From MR-S7 sp000400995 (GTDB lineage: Bacteria > Pseudomonadota > Gammaproteobacteria > Burkholderiales > Burkholderiaceae_C), in NCBI RefSeq assembly GCF_045291395.1, contig NZ_CP152342.1, positions 682,001 to 746,000 on the forward strand: a stretch of DNA of 64,000 bases, given 5' to 3'. Under the pieces are notes generated by a model. That model was given only the letters and a program-made list of their open reading frames with translations. It ran no database searches and was not told the origin of the DNA. Shown here piece by piece: positions 8,535 to 16,173 of the stretch (its first letter is position 1; each line of letters begins with the position of its first letter). A program made the translations under genes and the position numbers.

Positions 8535-9358
8535 AGGCGCCTGCGAACACCATCTACGGCGCCACCTGGCTCGACACCCTGGCCGCATGGGTGCTGGCCG
8601 TGCTGTGGATCCTGCCGCTGGCCTACGCGGTGTGGACGGCCTTCCATCCCGCCGAGTACGCCACGCGCTTCGACCTGGCCGCGCCGTGGACGCTCGACAA
8701 CTTCCGCCACGCGTGGGAGGCCGCGCCGTTCGCGCGCTACTTCCTCAACACCGTGCTGCTCGTCGCCATCATCCTGGCCGCGCAGCTCGTGCTCTCCACG
8801 CTCGCGGCCTATGCGTTCGCGCGCTACGACTTCCGGGGCAAGAACGTGGCCTTCGCGCTGGTGCTGGTGCAGCTCATGATCATGCCGGACATCCTGCTGG
8901 TCGAGAACTACAAGACCATGGGGCGCCTGGGCCTCGTGGACACGCTCACCGCCATCGGCTTGCCGTACTTCGCCTCGGCCTTCGCCATCTTCCTGCTGCG
9001 CCAGACCTTCATGGGCATCCCCAAGGAGCTGGACGAAGCCGCGCGCGTGGAAGGCGCGAGCGCGCTGCAGGTGCTCTGGCGCGTCTACGTGCCGCTCGCG
9101 CGGCCGGTCTACACCGCGTTCGCGCTGGTGTCGGTCAGCTTCCACTGGAACAACTTCCTGTGGCCGCTCATCATCACCAACAGCGTCGAATCGCGCCCGC
9201 TCACCGTGGGGCTGCAGGTGTTTTCGTCCGTGGAGCAGGGCGTCGAATGGTCGATCATCACTGCCGCCACGCTCATGTCCACCGCGCCGCTGCTCATCGG
9301 CTTCATCCTGTTCCAGCGCCAGTTCGTGCAGAGCTTCATGCGCGCCGGAATTAAATAA
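8531..9358 (+). CDS. ugpE: ABC importer permease, UgpE-like
   Basis: The 275-residue second permease of the importer starts at a GTG that overlaps the ugpA stop (GTGA). It has about six membrane segments and an EAA loop (ELDEAARVEGASALQVLWRV near residue 165). The sequence ends just before a dispersed palindromic repeat. Together with UgpA, UgpB and UgpC it completes a full importer. Confidence 0.82.
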   Translation: MKAPANTIYGATWLDTLAAWVLAVLWILPLAYAVWTAFHPAEYATRFDLAAPWTLDNFRHAWEAAPFARYFLNTVLLVAIILAAQLVLSTLAAYAFARYDFRGKNVAFALVLVQLMIMPDILLVENYKTMGRLGLVDTLTAIGLPYFASAFAIFLLRQTFMGIPKELDEAARVEGASALQVLWRVYVPLARPVYTAFALVSVSFHWNNFLWPLIITNSVESRPLTVGLQVFSSVEQGVEWSIITAATLMSTAPLLIGFILFQRQFVQSFMRAGIK

Positions 9359-9362
9359 CAGT

Positions 9363-9415
9363 CAAATCGGCCTCCAGCGCTTATATAGAAAGCGCGAGCA
9401 GCTATCGTTTTTGAG
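9363..9415. repeat. Dispersed two-stem palindromic element, copy A
   Basis: Between ugpE and the EEP gene, this copy reads GGCCTCCAGCGCTT, a 5-base loop, AAGCGCGAGCAGCTAT and a T-rich end. It matches the element found at many other positions in this window (see 34199, 36146, 61792). Here it forms almost the entire intergenic gap. Confidence 0.75.
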
Positions 9416-9423
9416 ATTGCAGC

Positions 9424-10299
9424 ATGCAAATCGTCACCTGGAACACCCAATGGTGCCGCGGCCTGGACGGCCGCGTGGACGTGGCGCGCATCGTGCGCCA
9501 TGCGCTCGGCATGGGCGACGTGGACGTGCTCTGCCTGCAGGAAATCGCCGTCCACTACCCCGGCCTCGCGGGCGCGCCCGGCGACCAGCTCGCCCAGGTG
9601 CGCGCGCTGCTGCCGCCCGGCTGGCAGGTCTTCTTCGGCGCGGCGGTCGATGAATGGACGGCTGCGGGCCGCCAGCGCTTCGGCAACCTCATCGCCACGC
9701 GCCTGCCCGTGCTGCAACTGCGCCACCACCCGCTGCCGTACCCGCACGACGCGGGCGTGCGCAGCATGCCGCGCATGTGCACCGTGCTCACCGTGCGCGA
9801 TGCGGCGCTGGGCGCGGTGCGCGTGATGACCACGCACCTCGAATACTTCTCCAAGCCCCAGCGCATGGCCCAGGCCCTCGCCCTGCGCGCCCTGCACCTG
9901 GAGGCCACGGCCCAGGCCGCGCGCCCGCCGCAGGACGCGCGCGACGGCTCGCCCTTCCAGTCCAAGCCGCACACGCCGCATGCCGTGCTCTGCGGCGACT
10001 TCAACCTGCAGGCGCACGAGCCCGAATACGCCGCCATCGCCGCGCCCCTCTCGCCCTTTGAGGCCGCCGGCTGGGCGCAACCCGGCACGCCGCCGCTGCA
10101 CGACGCCTGGCGCCTGCTGCACCCCGCCGAGCCGCAGCCGCCCACGTTCTGCCTGTTCGACCGCACCTACGCGCCCGAGCCGGTGGCCTGTGACTTCGTC
10201 TGGGTCAGCGATTCGCTCAAGGGCCGCGTGCGTGCGATGGATGTGGATGTGCAGACGCAGGCGTCGGACCATCAGCCCGTGCTCTTGTCGCTGGGGTGA
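9424..10299 (+). CDS. Endonuclease/exonuclease/phosphatase (EEP) family protein
   Basis: This 291-residue metal-dependent phosphodiesterase-type enzyme shows the EEP fold motifs: QIVTWNTQWCRG at the start, CLQEI (metal ligand Glu near residue 40), CGDFNLQ near 190, and SDHQPVLL at the end. There is no signal peptide, so it should be cytoplasmic. It follows the ugp importer in the position that ugpQ occupies in enteric bacteria, which suggests, but does not prove, a role in hydrolysing imported phosphodiesters. DNase or inositol-phosphatase activity are alternatives. Confidence 0.75.
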   Translation: MQIVTWNTQWCRGLDGRVDVARIVRHALGMGDVDVLCLQEIAVHYPGLAGAPGDQLAQVRALLPPGWQVFFGAAVDEWTAAGRQRFGNLIATRLPVLQLRHHPLPYPHDAGVRSMPRMCTVLTVRDAALGAVRVMTTHLEYFSKPQRMAQALALRALHLEATAQAARPPQDARDGSPFQSKPHTPHAVLCGDFNLQAHEPEYAAIAAPLSPFEAAGWAQPGTPPLHDAWRLLHPAEPQPPTFCLFDRTYAPEPVACDFVWVSDSLKGRVRAMDVDVQTQASDHQPVLLSLG

Positions 10300-10490
10300 G
10301 ACGGAGGGTCCCGGCGCTGCTCCACGGGAGGCTCCCACTCGGCCCAGTCCGGCCCGAACAGCTCCGACGGATGCTGCGTGCGGTCCGACCCGTTGCCGCA
10401 GGCCATCGCATCCGCCGCGCAGTAGCGGTCGCAGCCCCAGCAGATCAGCTCGGGGCGCGCGGGATGGATGGGGAACTTCTTGTGGCTCAT
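10272..10490 (-). CDS. DUF3079 small zinc-knuckle-like protein
   Basis: This 72-residue protein has the DUF3079 pattern KKFPIHPARPELICWGCDRYC followed by MACGNGSDRTQHPSELFG. Three or four conserved cysteines suggest metal binding. It is convergent with, and overlaps by 28 bp, the EEP gene, and is divergent from the methylglyoxal synthase gene. The FNR box at 10535 lies between it and that gene, so it may share the control. Its function is unknown. Confidence 0.72.
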   Translation of the reverse strand: MSHKKFPIHPARPELICWGCDRYCAADAMACGNGSDRTQHPSELFGPDWAEWEPPVEQRRDPPSHPSDKSTG

Positions 10491-10534
10491 GGCAGTGGGT
10501 GCATGCAGTCTGGTGACCCGCTGCGAGTGGGGTT

Positions 10535-10548
10535 TTGATATGCATCAA
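10535..10548. promoter_or_regulatory. Perfect FNR/Anr binding site
   Basis: TTGAT-ATGC-ATCAA is an exact match to the FNR-family consensus TTGAT-N4-ATCAA. It lies 64 bp before the methylglyoxal synthase ATG and 45 bp before the divergent DUF3079 start. A TACGAT -10-like hexamer at 10575-10580 would put the box near -45, an activating position, for the rightward gene. Confidence 0.65.
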
Positions 10549-10611
10549 ATCCCCCGGGGCCGCTCCACGGCGCTTACGATTCCGGGGTTTTCCAACGAAA
10601 GACGCCACGCC

Positions 10612-11484
10612 ATGCTCATCGGCCTCGCCGCCAACCGCCTGCACCACCACACCGAAGACGCCGCGCTGTTCGCTTTCCTGCGCGCCTGCGAGGCGGGCAT
10701 CCGCGAACTGAACATGGGCCTGCACGCCGTGGGCCGCACGCACGATGCGATCGCCGCCGCCGGCATGCTGCGCGGCTACGCGCCGCTGGTGCGCTATCCC
10801 TACGGGCGTGACGGCGGGCTCATGAAGCTCGTGGCCGAGGTGGTGGGCATGCCCGAGCCGGGGCGCACGCTGGATGGCGCGATCTACCTCATCGACCCGG
10901 TGGACCCGTCGTCCATCTTCCCCGAGGCGCTGGCGCTCAAGCGCCAGTGCGTGATCCACGGCAAGCCGTTCCTTTCCACCGTGGCGAGCGCGCGCGACTG
11001 GGTGGAGATGGAGCGTATCCATGCGGGCCTGCCACCCGACCGCAACGCAGACCGCTTTCACGACCACGGCGCGCAGACGCTCGCGCTGATCGCCCACGAC
11101 GCGATGAAGAGTGCCATGCTCGACTTCGCCGCGCGCAACTTCGACCTGCTCTCGCGCTTCGGCCGCCGCGTGGGCACGGGCACGACGGGCCAGCGCCTCA
11201 ACGAGATGGCATGGAGCCGGGGCTGGCCCGCGGACGTGCCCTGGGTGCAGCGCTTCAACAGCGGCCCGCTGGGCGGCGACGCGCAGATCGCCGACCTGGT
11301 GCTGGAGCGGCGTTGCCACCGCGCGATCTTCTTCGAGGACCCGCACGTGGCACGCCAGCACGAGGCCGATATCCAGCTGCTGGAGCGCGCCGTGACCACG
11401 GCCACGCACGATGCGGTATGCGCCACCACGCCCGCCGTGGCGCAGCGCTGGTGCGACGCGGCCCGCTTGCGCGCCGGACTCTGA
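10612..11484 (+). CDS. mgsA: Methylglyoxal synthase with tandem MGS domains
   Basis: At 290 residues it is about twice the length of E. coli MgsA (152). Residues about 155-285 are a canonical MGS domain: the catalytic pairs His162-Asp163 (IAHD), Asp223 (GPLGGD) and His250/Asp253 (RQHEAD) match E. coli His19-Asp20, Asp71 and His98/Asp101. Residues 1-150 repeat the same layout in degenerate form (start MLIGLAANRL, then YGRDGG, LIDPVDPSS) but lack the His-Asp pair. The enzyme converts dihydroxyacetone phosphate to methylglyoxal and phosphate. An FNR box upstream suggests induction at low oxygen. Its stop overlaps pbpC as TGATG. Confidence 0.82.
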   Translation: MLIGLAANRLHHHTEDAALFAFLRACEAGIRELNMGLHAVGRTHDAIAAAGMLRGYAPLVRYPYGRDGGLMKLVAEVVGMPEPGRTLDGAIYLIDPVDPSSIFPEALALKRQCVIHGKPFLSTVASARDWVEMERIHAGLPPDRNADRFHDHGAQTLALIAHDAMKSAMLDFAARNFDLLSRFGRRVGTGTTGQRLNEMAWSRGWPADVPWVQRFNSGPLGGDAQIADLVLERRCHRAIFFEDPHVARQHEADIQLLERAVTTATHDAVCATTPAVAQRWCDAARLRAGL

Positions 11485-13709
11485 TGCGTCGGGCGTCGAT
11501 ACGTCGGGCGTCGATACGTCGCGCGTCGATACGCCGGGCGTCAATGCGCCGTGCGCTCGCCGCCGTCTGGCTGGCCCTGGCGGCCGCGTGGGCGCACGCG
11601 CTGCCCACGTTCGACGAGGTGCGCGCTGACTTCCGTCCGTCCGAGACGCTGGTGCTCTCGCGCGAGGGCGAGGTGATCCAGCGCCTGCGCACCGACGCCA
11701 CGGTGCGCCGGGGCCAGTGGCAGCCGCTGGCCGCCGTGTCGCCCGCGCTGCGCACGGCCCTGGTACTGAGCGAGGACAAGCGCTTTTACGAGCACAGCGG
11801 GGTGGACTGGGCCGCCGTCTCCGCCGCCGCTTGGGGCAACCTGTGGAACCAGCGCACGCGCGGCGCGAGCACGCTCACCATGCAGCTCGCGGGCCTGCTC
11901 GATGGCGACTGGCGCCAGGGGCCGGGCGGGCGCACGGTCACGCAGAAGCTCGGCCAGGCCATGGCCGCGCAGGTGCTCGACCGGCGCTGGCGCAAGGACC
12001 AGATCCTGGAGGCGTACCTGAACCTCGTGCCGTTCCGTGGCGAGATCGTGGGTATCGACGCGCTCGCGCGCACGCTGTTCGGCAAGGCCGCGCACGGGCT
12101 GGACGAGCGCGAGGCCGCCGTCGCCGCCGCGCTGGTGCGCGCGCCCAATGCCAAACCTGCGCTCGTCGCCCGGCGCGCCTGCGGCGTGCTGCGCGAGATG
12201 CGCAAGGGCGCGGACTGCGATGCGCTCGACCTGTTCACCACCGCCGCCTTGCAGCGCCGCGCCTTCGACGCCAGCGAGGGCATCGCGCCGCACTTCGCGC
12301 GCCAGCTGCTGCGCCGGACCGAGCCCGGCGAGCGCGTGCGCTCCACCGTCAGCGCGCCGCTGCAGCGCGTGGCGGTGGAGACGCTCACGCGCCACTTGCG
12401 CGAGCTGCGTGGGCGCAACGTGGAGGACGGCGCGCTGGTGGTGCTGGACAACGCCACGGGCGAGGTGCTGGCCTGGGTGGGCTCCTCCGGCGCATTGAGC
12501 CAGGCGGCAGAGGTGGACGGCGTGCTCGCCGCGCGCCAGCCGGGCTCCACGCTCAAGCCCTTCCTTTACGCGCAGGCGATTCAGCAGCGGCGCCTGACCG
12601 CCGCTTCGCTCATCGAGGATTCGCCCGCGCAGATCAGCACGGCAGGCGGCCTCTACATCCCGCAGAACTACGACCGGCAGTTCAAGGGCTGGGTGTCGGT
12701 GCGCACGGCGCTCGCCGCCTCGCTCAACGTGCCGGCGGTGCGCACGCTGGTCATGGTGTCGCCCGATGCGTTCTTCGCGCAGCTGCAGCGCCTGGGCATG
12801 CCGCTGCAGGAGTCGGGTGGCTACTACGGCTACAGCCTCGCGCTGGGAAGTGCCGAGGTGCCGCTGCTGCACCTCACCAACGCCTACCGCGCGCTCGCCA
12901 ACGGCGGCAAGGCCAGCCCCGTGGCCTTCGCCGCCACGCCGCGCCCGCAGCGCACGCGCGCGCTGGATGCGGACGCGGCCTTCATCGTGGGCGACATCCT
13001 CTCGGACGCCAACGCCCGCGTGCGCACCTTCGGCACCGACAGCGTGCTCGCCACGCGCTTCTGGACGGCCGTGAAGACCGGCACCAGCAAGGACATGCGC
13101 GACAACTGGGCCGTGGGCTGGTCGCAGCGCTACACCGTGGGCGTGTGGGTGGGCAATGCCAGCGGCGCCGCCATGCACGACGTGAGCGGCACCAGCGGCG
13201 CGGCGCCCATCTGGGCCGACGTGATGGGCTGGCTGCACCGCACCACGCCCAGCCGCGCGCCGTCGCCACCGCAGGACGTGGTGCGGCAGCCCGTGCGCTA
13301 CGGCTCTGCGCCCGATGGCGGCTGGCTGGAGAGCGCGCGCGACGAATGGTTTCTGCGCGGCACGCAGCAGTCGCTTTTTGCTATGGATAAGGGAGCTGCC
13401 AGCGCTCACCAGGAAAGCGCTGGAGGCCAAAAAGACCTTCAACCTTCCGCGCGCATCCTCGCGCCCGCGCCGGGCACCATCGTCGCCCTGGACCCCGACA
13501 TCCCGCCCGCGCGCCAGCGCCTGCGCTTCGAGGCTGACAGCGCCGCGGTGCGCTGGCGCATCGACGGCAAAACCGTGGGGCAGGGCGCCCAATGGGCCTG
13601 GCTGCCCTGGCCCGGCCGCCACCGCGTGGAGCTGACGGACGCGCGCGGCCAGGTGCTGGACCGGATCCAGATCGAGGTGCGCGGCGCCGGCGTGCGCACT
13701 CGTGAGTAG
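11484..13709 (+). CDS. pbpC: Penicillin-binding protein 1C
   Basis: This 741-residue bifunctional peptidoglycan synthase carries a GT51 transglycosylase domain (EDKRFYEHSGVDW, RGASTLTMQL), a transpeptidase domain with nucleophile Ser355 in STLK, the SLN motif and KTGTS, and a C-terminal BiPBP_C domain (about residues 650-735). It starts in the stop codon of mgsA. The first 20 codons are four near-perfect 15-bp repeats encoding RRASI. An ATG at 11544 (MRRALAAVWLALAAAWAHA) begins a normal signal anchor and is probably the ancestral start. A dispersed palindromic element interrupts the coding sequence at 13374-13438. Confidence 0.88.
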   Translation: MRRASIRRASIRRASIRRASMRRALAAVWLALAAAWAHALPTFDEVRADFRPSETLVLSREGEVIQRLRTDATVRRGQWQPLAAVSPALRTALVLSEDKRFYEHSGVDWAAVSAAAWGNLWNQRTRGASTLTMQLAGLLDGDWRQGPGGRTVTQKLGQAMAAQVLDRRWRKDQILEAYLNLVPFRGEIVGIDALARTLFGKAAHGLDEREAAVAAALVRAPNAKPALVARRACGVLREMRKGADCDALDLFTTAALQRRAFDASEGIAPHFARQLLRRTEPGERVRSTVSAPLQRVAVETLTRHLRELRGRNVEDGALVVLDNATGEVLAWVGSSGALSQAAEVDGVLAARQPGSTLKPFLYAQAIQQRRLTAASLIEDSPAQISTAGGLYIPQNYDRQFKGWVSVRTALAASLNVPAVRTLVMVSPDAFFAQLQRLGMPLQESGGYYGYSLALGSAEVPLLHLTNAYRALANGGKASPVAFAATPRPQRTRALDADAAFIVGDILSDANARVRTFGTDSVLATRFWTAVKTGTSKDMRDNWAVGWSQRYTVGVWVGNASGAAMHDVSGTSGAAPIWADVMGWLHRTTPSRAPSPPQDVVRQPVRYGSAPDGGWLESARDEWFLRGTQQSLFAMDKGAASAHQESAGGQKDLQPSARILAPAPGTIVALDPDIPPARQRLRFEADSAAVRWRIDGKTVGQGAQWAWLPWPGRHRVELTDARGQVLDRIQIEVRGAGVRTRE
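11487..11546 (+). repeat. 15-bp tandem repeat at the start of pbpC
   Basis: Four successive units of the type CGTCGGGCGTCGATA encode RRASI, RRASI, RRASI and RRASM. The last unit runs into the second possible start codon. The unit length is a multiple of three, so copy-number change would keep the frame. Confidence 0.8.
13374..13438 (+). repeat. Dispersed palindromic element inside pbpC, copy B
   Basis: This copy lies within the open reading frame and is translated as LFAMDKGAASAHQESAGGQK. The bases GCTATGGATAAGGGAGCTG and AAAGCGCTGGAGGCCAAAA match the intergenic copies. It falls between the transpeptidase domain and the BiPBP_C domain, in what should be a flexible linker. Confidence 0.7.
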
Positions 13710-13752
13710 CATGGCCGCTACACTGTTTCCTCCTGTTTCGAAAGGCCGCAGC

Positions 13753-14295
13753 GTGGCGATGTCCCCCCTCTTCATGCATGCCCTGGCGGCGCTGTGTGCG
13801 CTGTGGCTGGCCGTGGGCGCGGCGCGCGCGCAGGAGATCGTCACCGACGACAAGTCGCAGGCGGCCGCCAAGACGGTGCTCGGCATCCTGGGCTACACGC
13901 GCTGGCCCTCCGCGCCGCAGACGGTGCGGCTGTGCGTCGTCGGCCCCACCGAATACGCGGACGAACTGCTCAAGGGCGGCGTGCTCCCGGGCGAGCGCCG
14001 CGTGCAGGTGCGCCGCATGCGGCTGGACGACGCCGGGCTGCTCTCGCAGTGCGACGGCGTCTATGCCGGCATGCTGGACGACGCCGCCTGGCGCCAATTG
14101 CGTGCGCGGCTCGAATCGCAGCCGCTGCTGTCCATCAGCGAGCGGCAGGAGCTGTGCCTGATCGGCTGCATGTTCTGCCTGGACGTGCGCGAGAACGGCG
14201 TGGCCTTCGAGACCAACCTCGACTCCGTGGCGCGCAGCGGCGTGCGCGTGAATCCGCGCGTGCTGCAGCTCGCGCGGCGCAAGGGCGCTCCCTGA
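13753..14295 (+). CDS. yfiR: YfiR-family periplasmic regulator of a diguanylate cyclase
   Basis: The 180-residue protein has a signal peptide (MHALAALCALWLAVGAARAQ) and the DUF4154/YfiR domain. The cysteines fit the disulfides of that family (LCVVG, QCDG, ELCLIGCMFCLDV). In Pseudomonas, YfiR holds YfiN inactive in the periplasm and responds to redox and envelope stress. GTG 13753 was chosen for an AAAGG site seven bases upstream; ATG 13759 and ATG 13711 are alternatives. The stop overlaps yfiN (TGATG). Confidence 0.8.
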   Translation: MAMSPLFMHALAALCALWLAVGAARAQEIVTDDKSQAAAKTVLGILGYTRWPSAPQTVRLCVVGPTEYADELLKGGVLPGERRVQVRRMRLDDAGLLSQCDGVYAGMLDDAAWRQLRARLESQPLLSISERQELCLIGCMFCLDVRENGVAFETNLDSVARSGVRVNPRVLQLARRKGAP

Positions 14296-15557
14296 TGGGC
14301 CAGCGGCACGGGGCGGCGGGCAGGCCCTCCTCCTTGCGCGGCGTGGTGCGCCGCGCGCACCTGGGCATGGCGCTGATGGCGATGGCGCTGGCCGGCTCGC
14401 TGCTGCTGCTGGCGGGGCTGGTGGCGCTGCGTGTGAACCTGGAGAGCAACCTGCAGCTCATGGCGCGCTCCGTCGCCTACACGGTCGAGGCGGCGGTGGT
14501 CTTCAAGGACGCGGAAGATGCCGGCCAGACCCTGGCGCACATGCTCGCGCACGAGGGCGTGGCCCGCGCCGTGGTGCGCGACGCGCAGGGAGCGGTGTTC
14601 GCGCAGTGGCAGGGCGCTGCGCCCGGCCTGCGCGCGCGCACGGGGCAGGCGCTGGCGCGGCTGGCGCTGCTGGCCCCGGCGATGGCGCCCATCCGCTACG
14701 AGGGCGTGCCCGTGGGCTCTGTGGAGCTGCGCGGCGACGGCCAGGCGCTCTTGAACTTCGTGCTCACCGGCCTGGCGGCGCTGCTGGCCTGCACGGCCGT
14801 CAGCGGCGCGGTGGGATTGCTGCTCGCGCGGCGCATGCTGCGCGACATGGTCACGCCGCTGCAGGCGCTCGCCCACGTGGCGCGCGCGGTGCGGCGCGAG
14901 CGCGCCACGGGCCTGCGCGTGCCGCCTGCGCGGCTGGACGAACTGCGCGAGCTGGGCGACGACTTCAACGCCCTGCTGGGTGAATTGGAAGACCGCGAGG
15001 CGCTGCTGCGGCAGAAGAACGCCGAACTGCAGCAGCGCGCGCTGCACGACAGCCTGACCGGCCTGCCCAACCGCGCCAGCTTCGAGCAGCAGCTGCAGGC
15101 GGCCATCGCGCAGGCGCGCGCCACCGGCCAGCCCATGGCGCTGCTGTTCATCGACTGCGACCGCTTCAAGCAGGTCAACGACACCCATGGCCACGCCGCG
15201 GGCGATGCGCTGCTGATCGAGGTGGCGCGCCGCCTGCAGGCGCAAGTGCACGTGGACGGGCGCGCGGGCGACGTGGTCGCGCGCCTGGGCGGCGACGAGT
15301 TCGCGGTGGTCATGGCGCCCCCGGCCGCACAGGCCGAGGCGGCGGCGCTGGCCGAGCGCGTGGCGGCCGCCATGCGTGCGCCGCTGGTGCTGGAGGGCGG
15401 CAGCGTGCTGCAGCCGGCGGTGAGCGCGGGCGTGGCCGTGTTCCCGCAGCAGGGCGGCGACATGGAATCGCTGCTGCGCAGCGCCGATGCCGCGATGTAC
15501 GAAGTGAAGGCCCGCCGGGGCCGGCGGATGACGGATACGGAGGAAACACAGAGATGA
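14295..15557 (+). CDS. yfiN: Membrane diguanylate cyclase, YfiN/TpbB-like
   Basis: The 420-residue protein makes c-di-GMP from two GTP. Two membrane helices (about residues 25-50 and 155-178) flank a periplasmic CHASE8-like sensor. A HAMP region and then a GGDEF domain follow. The active site reads LGGDEF at about 332, and the product-inhibition I-site RAGD sits exactly five residues before it, so feedback control is expected. The order yfiR-yfiN-yfiB with overlapping stops and starts matches the tripartite signalling system of Pseudomonas. Confidence 0.87.
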   Translation: MGQRHGAAGRPSSLRGVVRRAHLGMALMAMALAGSLLLLAGLVALRVNLESNLQLMARSVAYTVEAAVVFKDAEDAGQTLAHMLAHEGVARAVVRDAQGAVFAQWQGAAPGLRARTGQALARLALLAPAMAPIRYEGVPVGSVELRGDGQALLNFVLTGLAALLACTAVSGAVGLLLARRMLRDMVTPLQALAHVARAVRRERATGLRVPPARLDELRELGDDFNALLGELEDREALLRQKNAELQQRALHDSLTGLPNRASFEQQLQAAIAQARATGQPMALLFIDCDRFKQVNDTHGHAAGDALLIEVARRLQAQVHVDGRAGDVVARLGGDEFAVVMAPPAAQAEAAALAERVAAAMRAPLVLEGGSVLQPAVSAGVAVFPQQGGDMESLLRSADAAMYEVKARRGRRMTDTEETQR

Positions 15558-16072
15558 CGACGACGATGGCAACCCCCACCCGGTTCTTCCTGCGCCTGCT
15601 GTGGCTGTGCGCCGCCGCGCTGGCGCTGGGCGCCTGCCAGAGCCCGCCGCCCGCGGCCGCCGACGCGCCGGCCGAGCGCCGCGCGCAGGTGCTGCGCGCG
15701 CAGGGCTTCGTGCAGACGGACGACGGCTGGGAGCTGCAGATGTCCGGCAAGCTACTGTTCGACTTCAATTCCGACGCCATGGCTGGCGAGCGCCGCGAGA
15801 TGCTGGCGCGCATGGGCCGTGCGCTGGTGGAGGTGGGGGTGCGCGCGCTGCGGGTGGAAGGGCATGCCGACGACCAGGGCTCGTCCGACTACAACGAGCG
15901 CCTGTCGCTGCGCCGCGCCCAGTCGGTGGCCCAGGTGCTGGCCGAGACGGGCATCCCGCGCGAGCGCATCGACGTGCGCGGCTACGGCGCGAGCCGCCCG
16001 CTGGTGGCCGGAACCAGCGAGGCCGCGCGCCAGGAAAACCGCCGCGTGGCGCTGATCGTGCCGGCGCAATAA
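15554..16072 (+). CDS. yfiB: OmpA-like outer-membrane lipoprotein, YfiB-like
   Basis: The 172-residue lipoprotein has a lipobox LGAC with the acylated residue Cys28, then an OmpA C-terminal peptidoglycan-binding domain (FDFNSDAM, EGHADDQGSSDYNERLSLRR, GYGASRPL). In the YfiBNR system it sequesters YfiR when activated and so releases YfiN. The start overlaps the yfiN stop (ATGA). Pal-type lipoproteins are similar, but the context favours YfiB. Confidence 0.82.
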   Translation: MTTTMATPTRFFLRLLWLCAAALALGACQSPPPAAADAPAERRAQVLRAQGFVQTDDGWELQMSGKLLFDFNSDAMAGERREMLARMGRALVEVGVRALRVEGHADDQGSSDYNERLSLRRAQSVAQVLAETGIPRERIDVRGYGASRPLVAGTSEAARQENRRVALIVPAQ

Positions 16073-16173
16073 AAAAATTCACGGGCCGCACAAAAGCCTT
16101 CAAGCCGGCCCGGGGTGCCTGGGGCTACGATGCGTGGCTTGCCGTTTGCACCCCATCCCCCCGAGGAACCGAC

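Noticed and set aside
11484..11546. 15-bp repeats considered as a CRISPR array
   Set aside because: The units are contiguous without spacers, lie in a coding frame and are too short.
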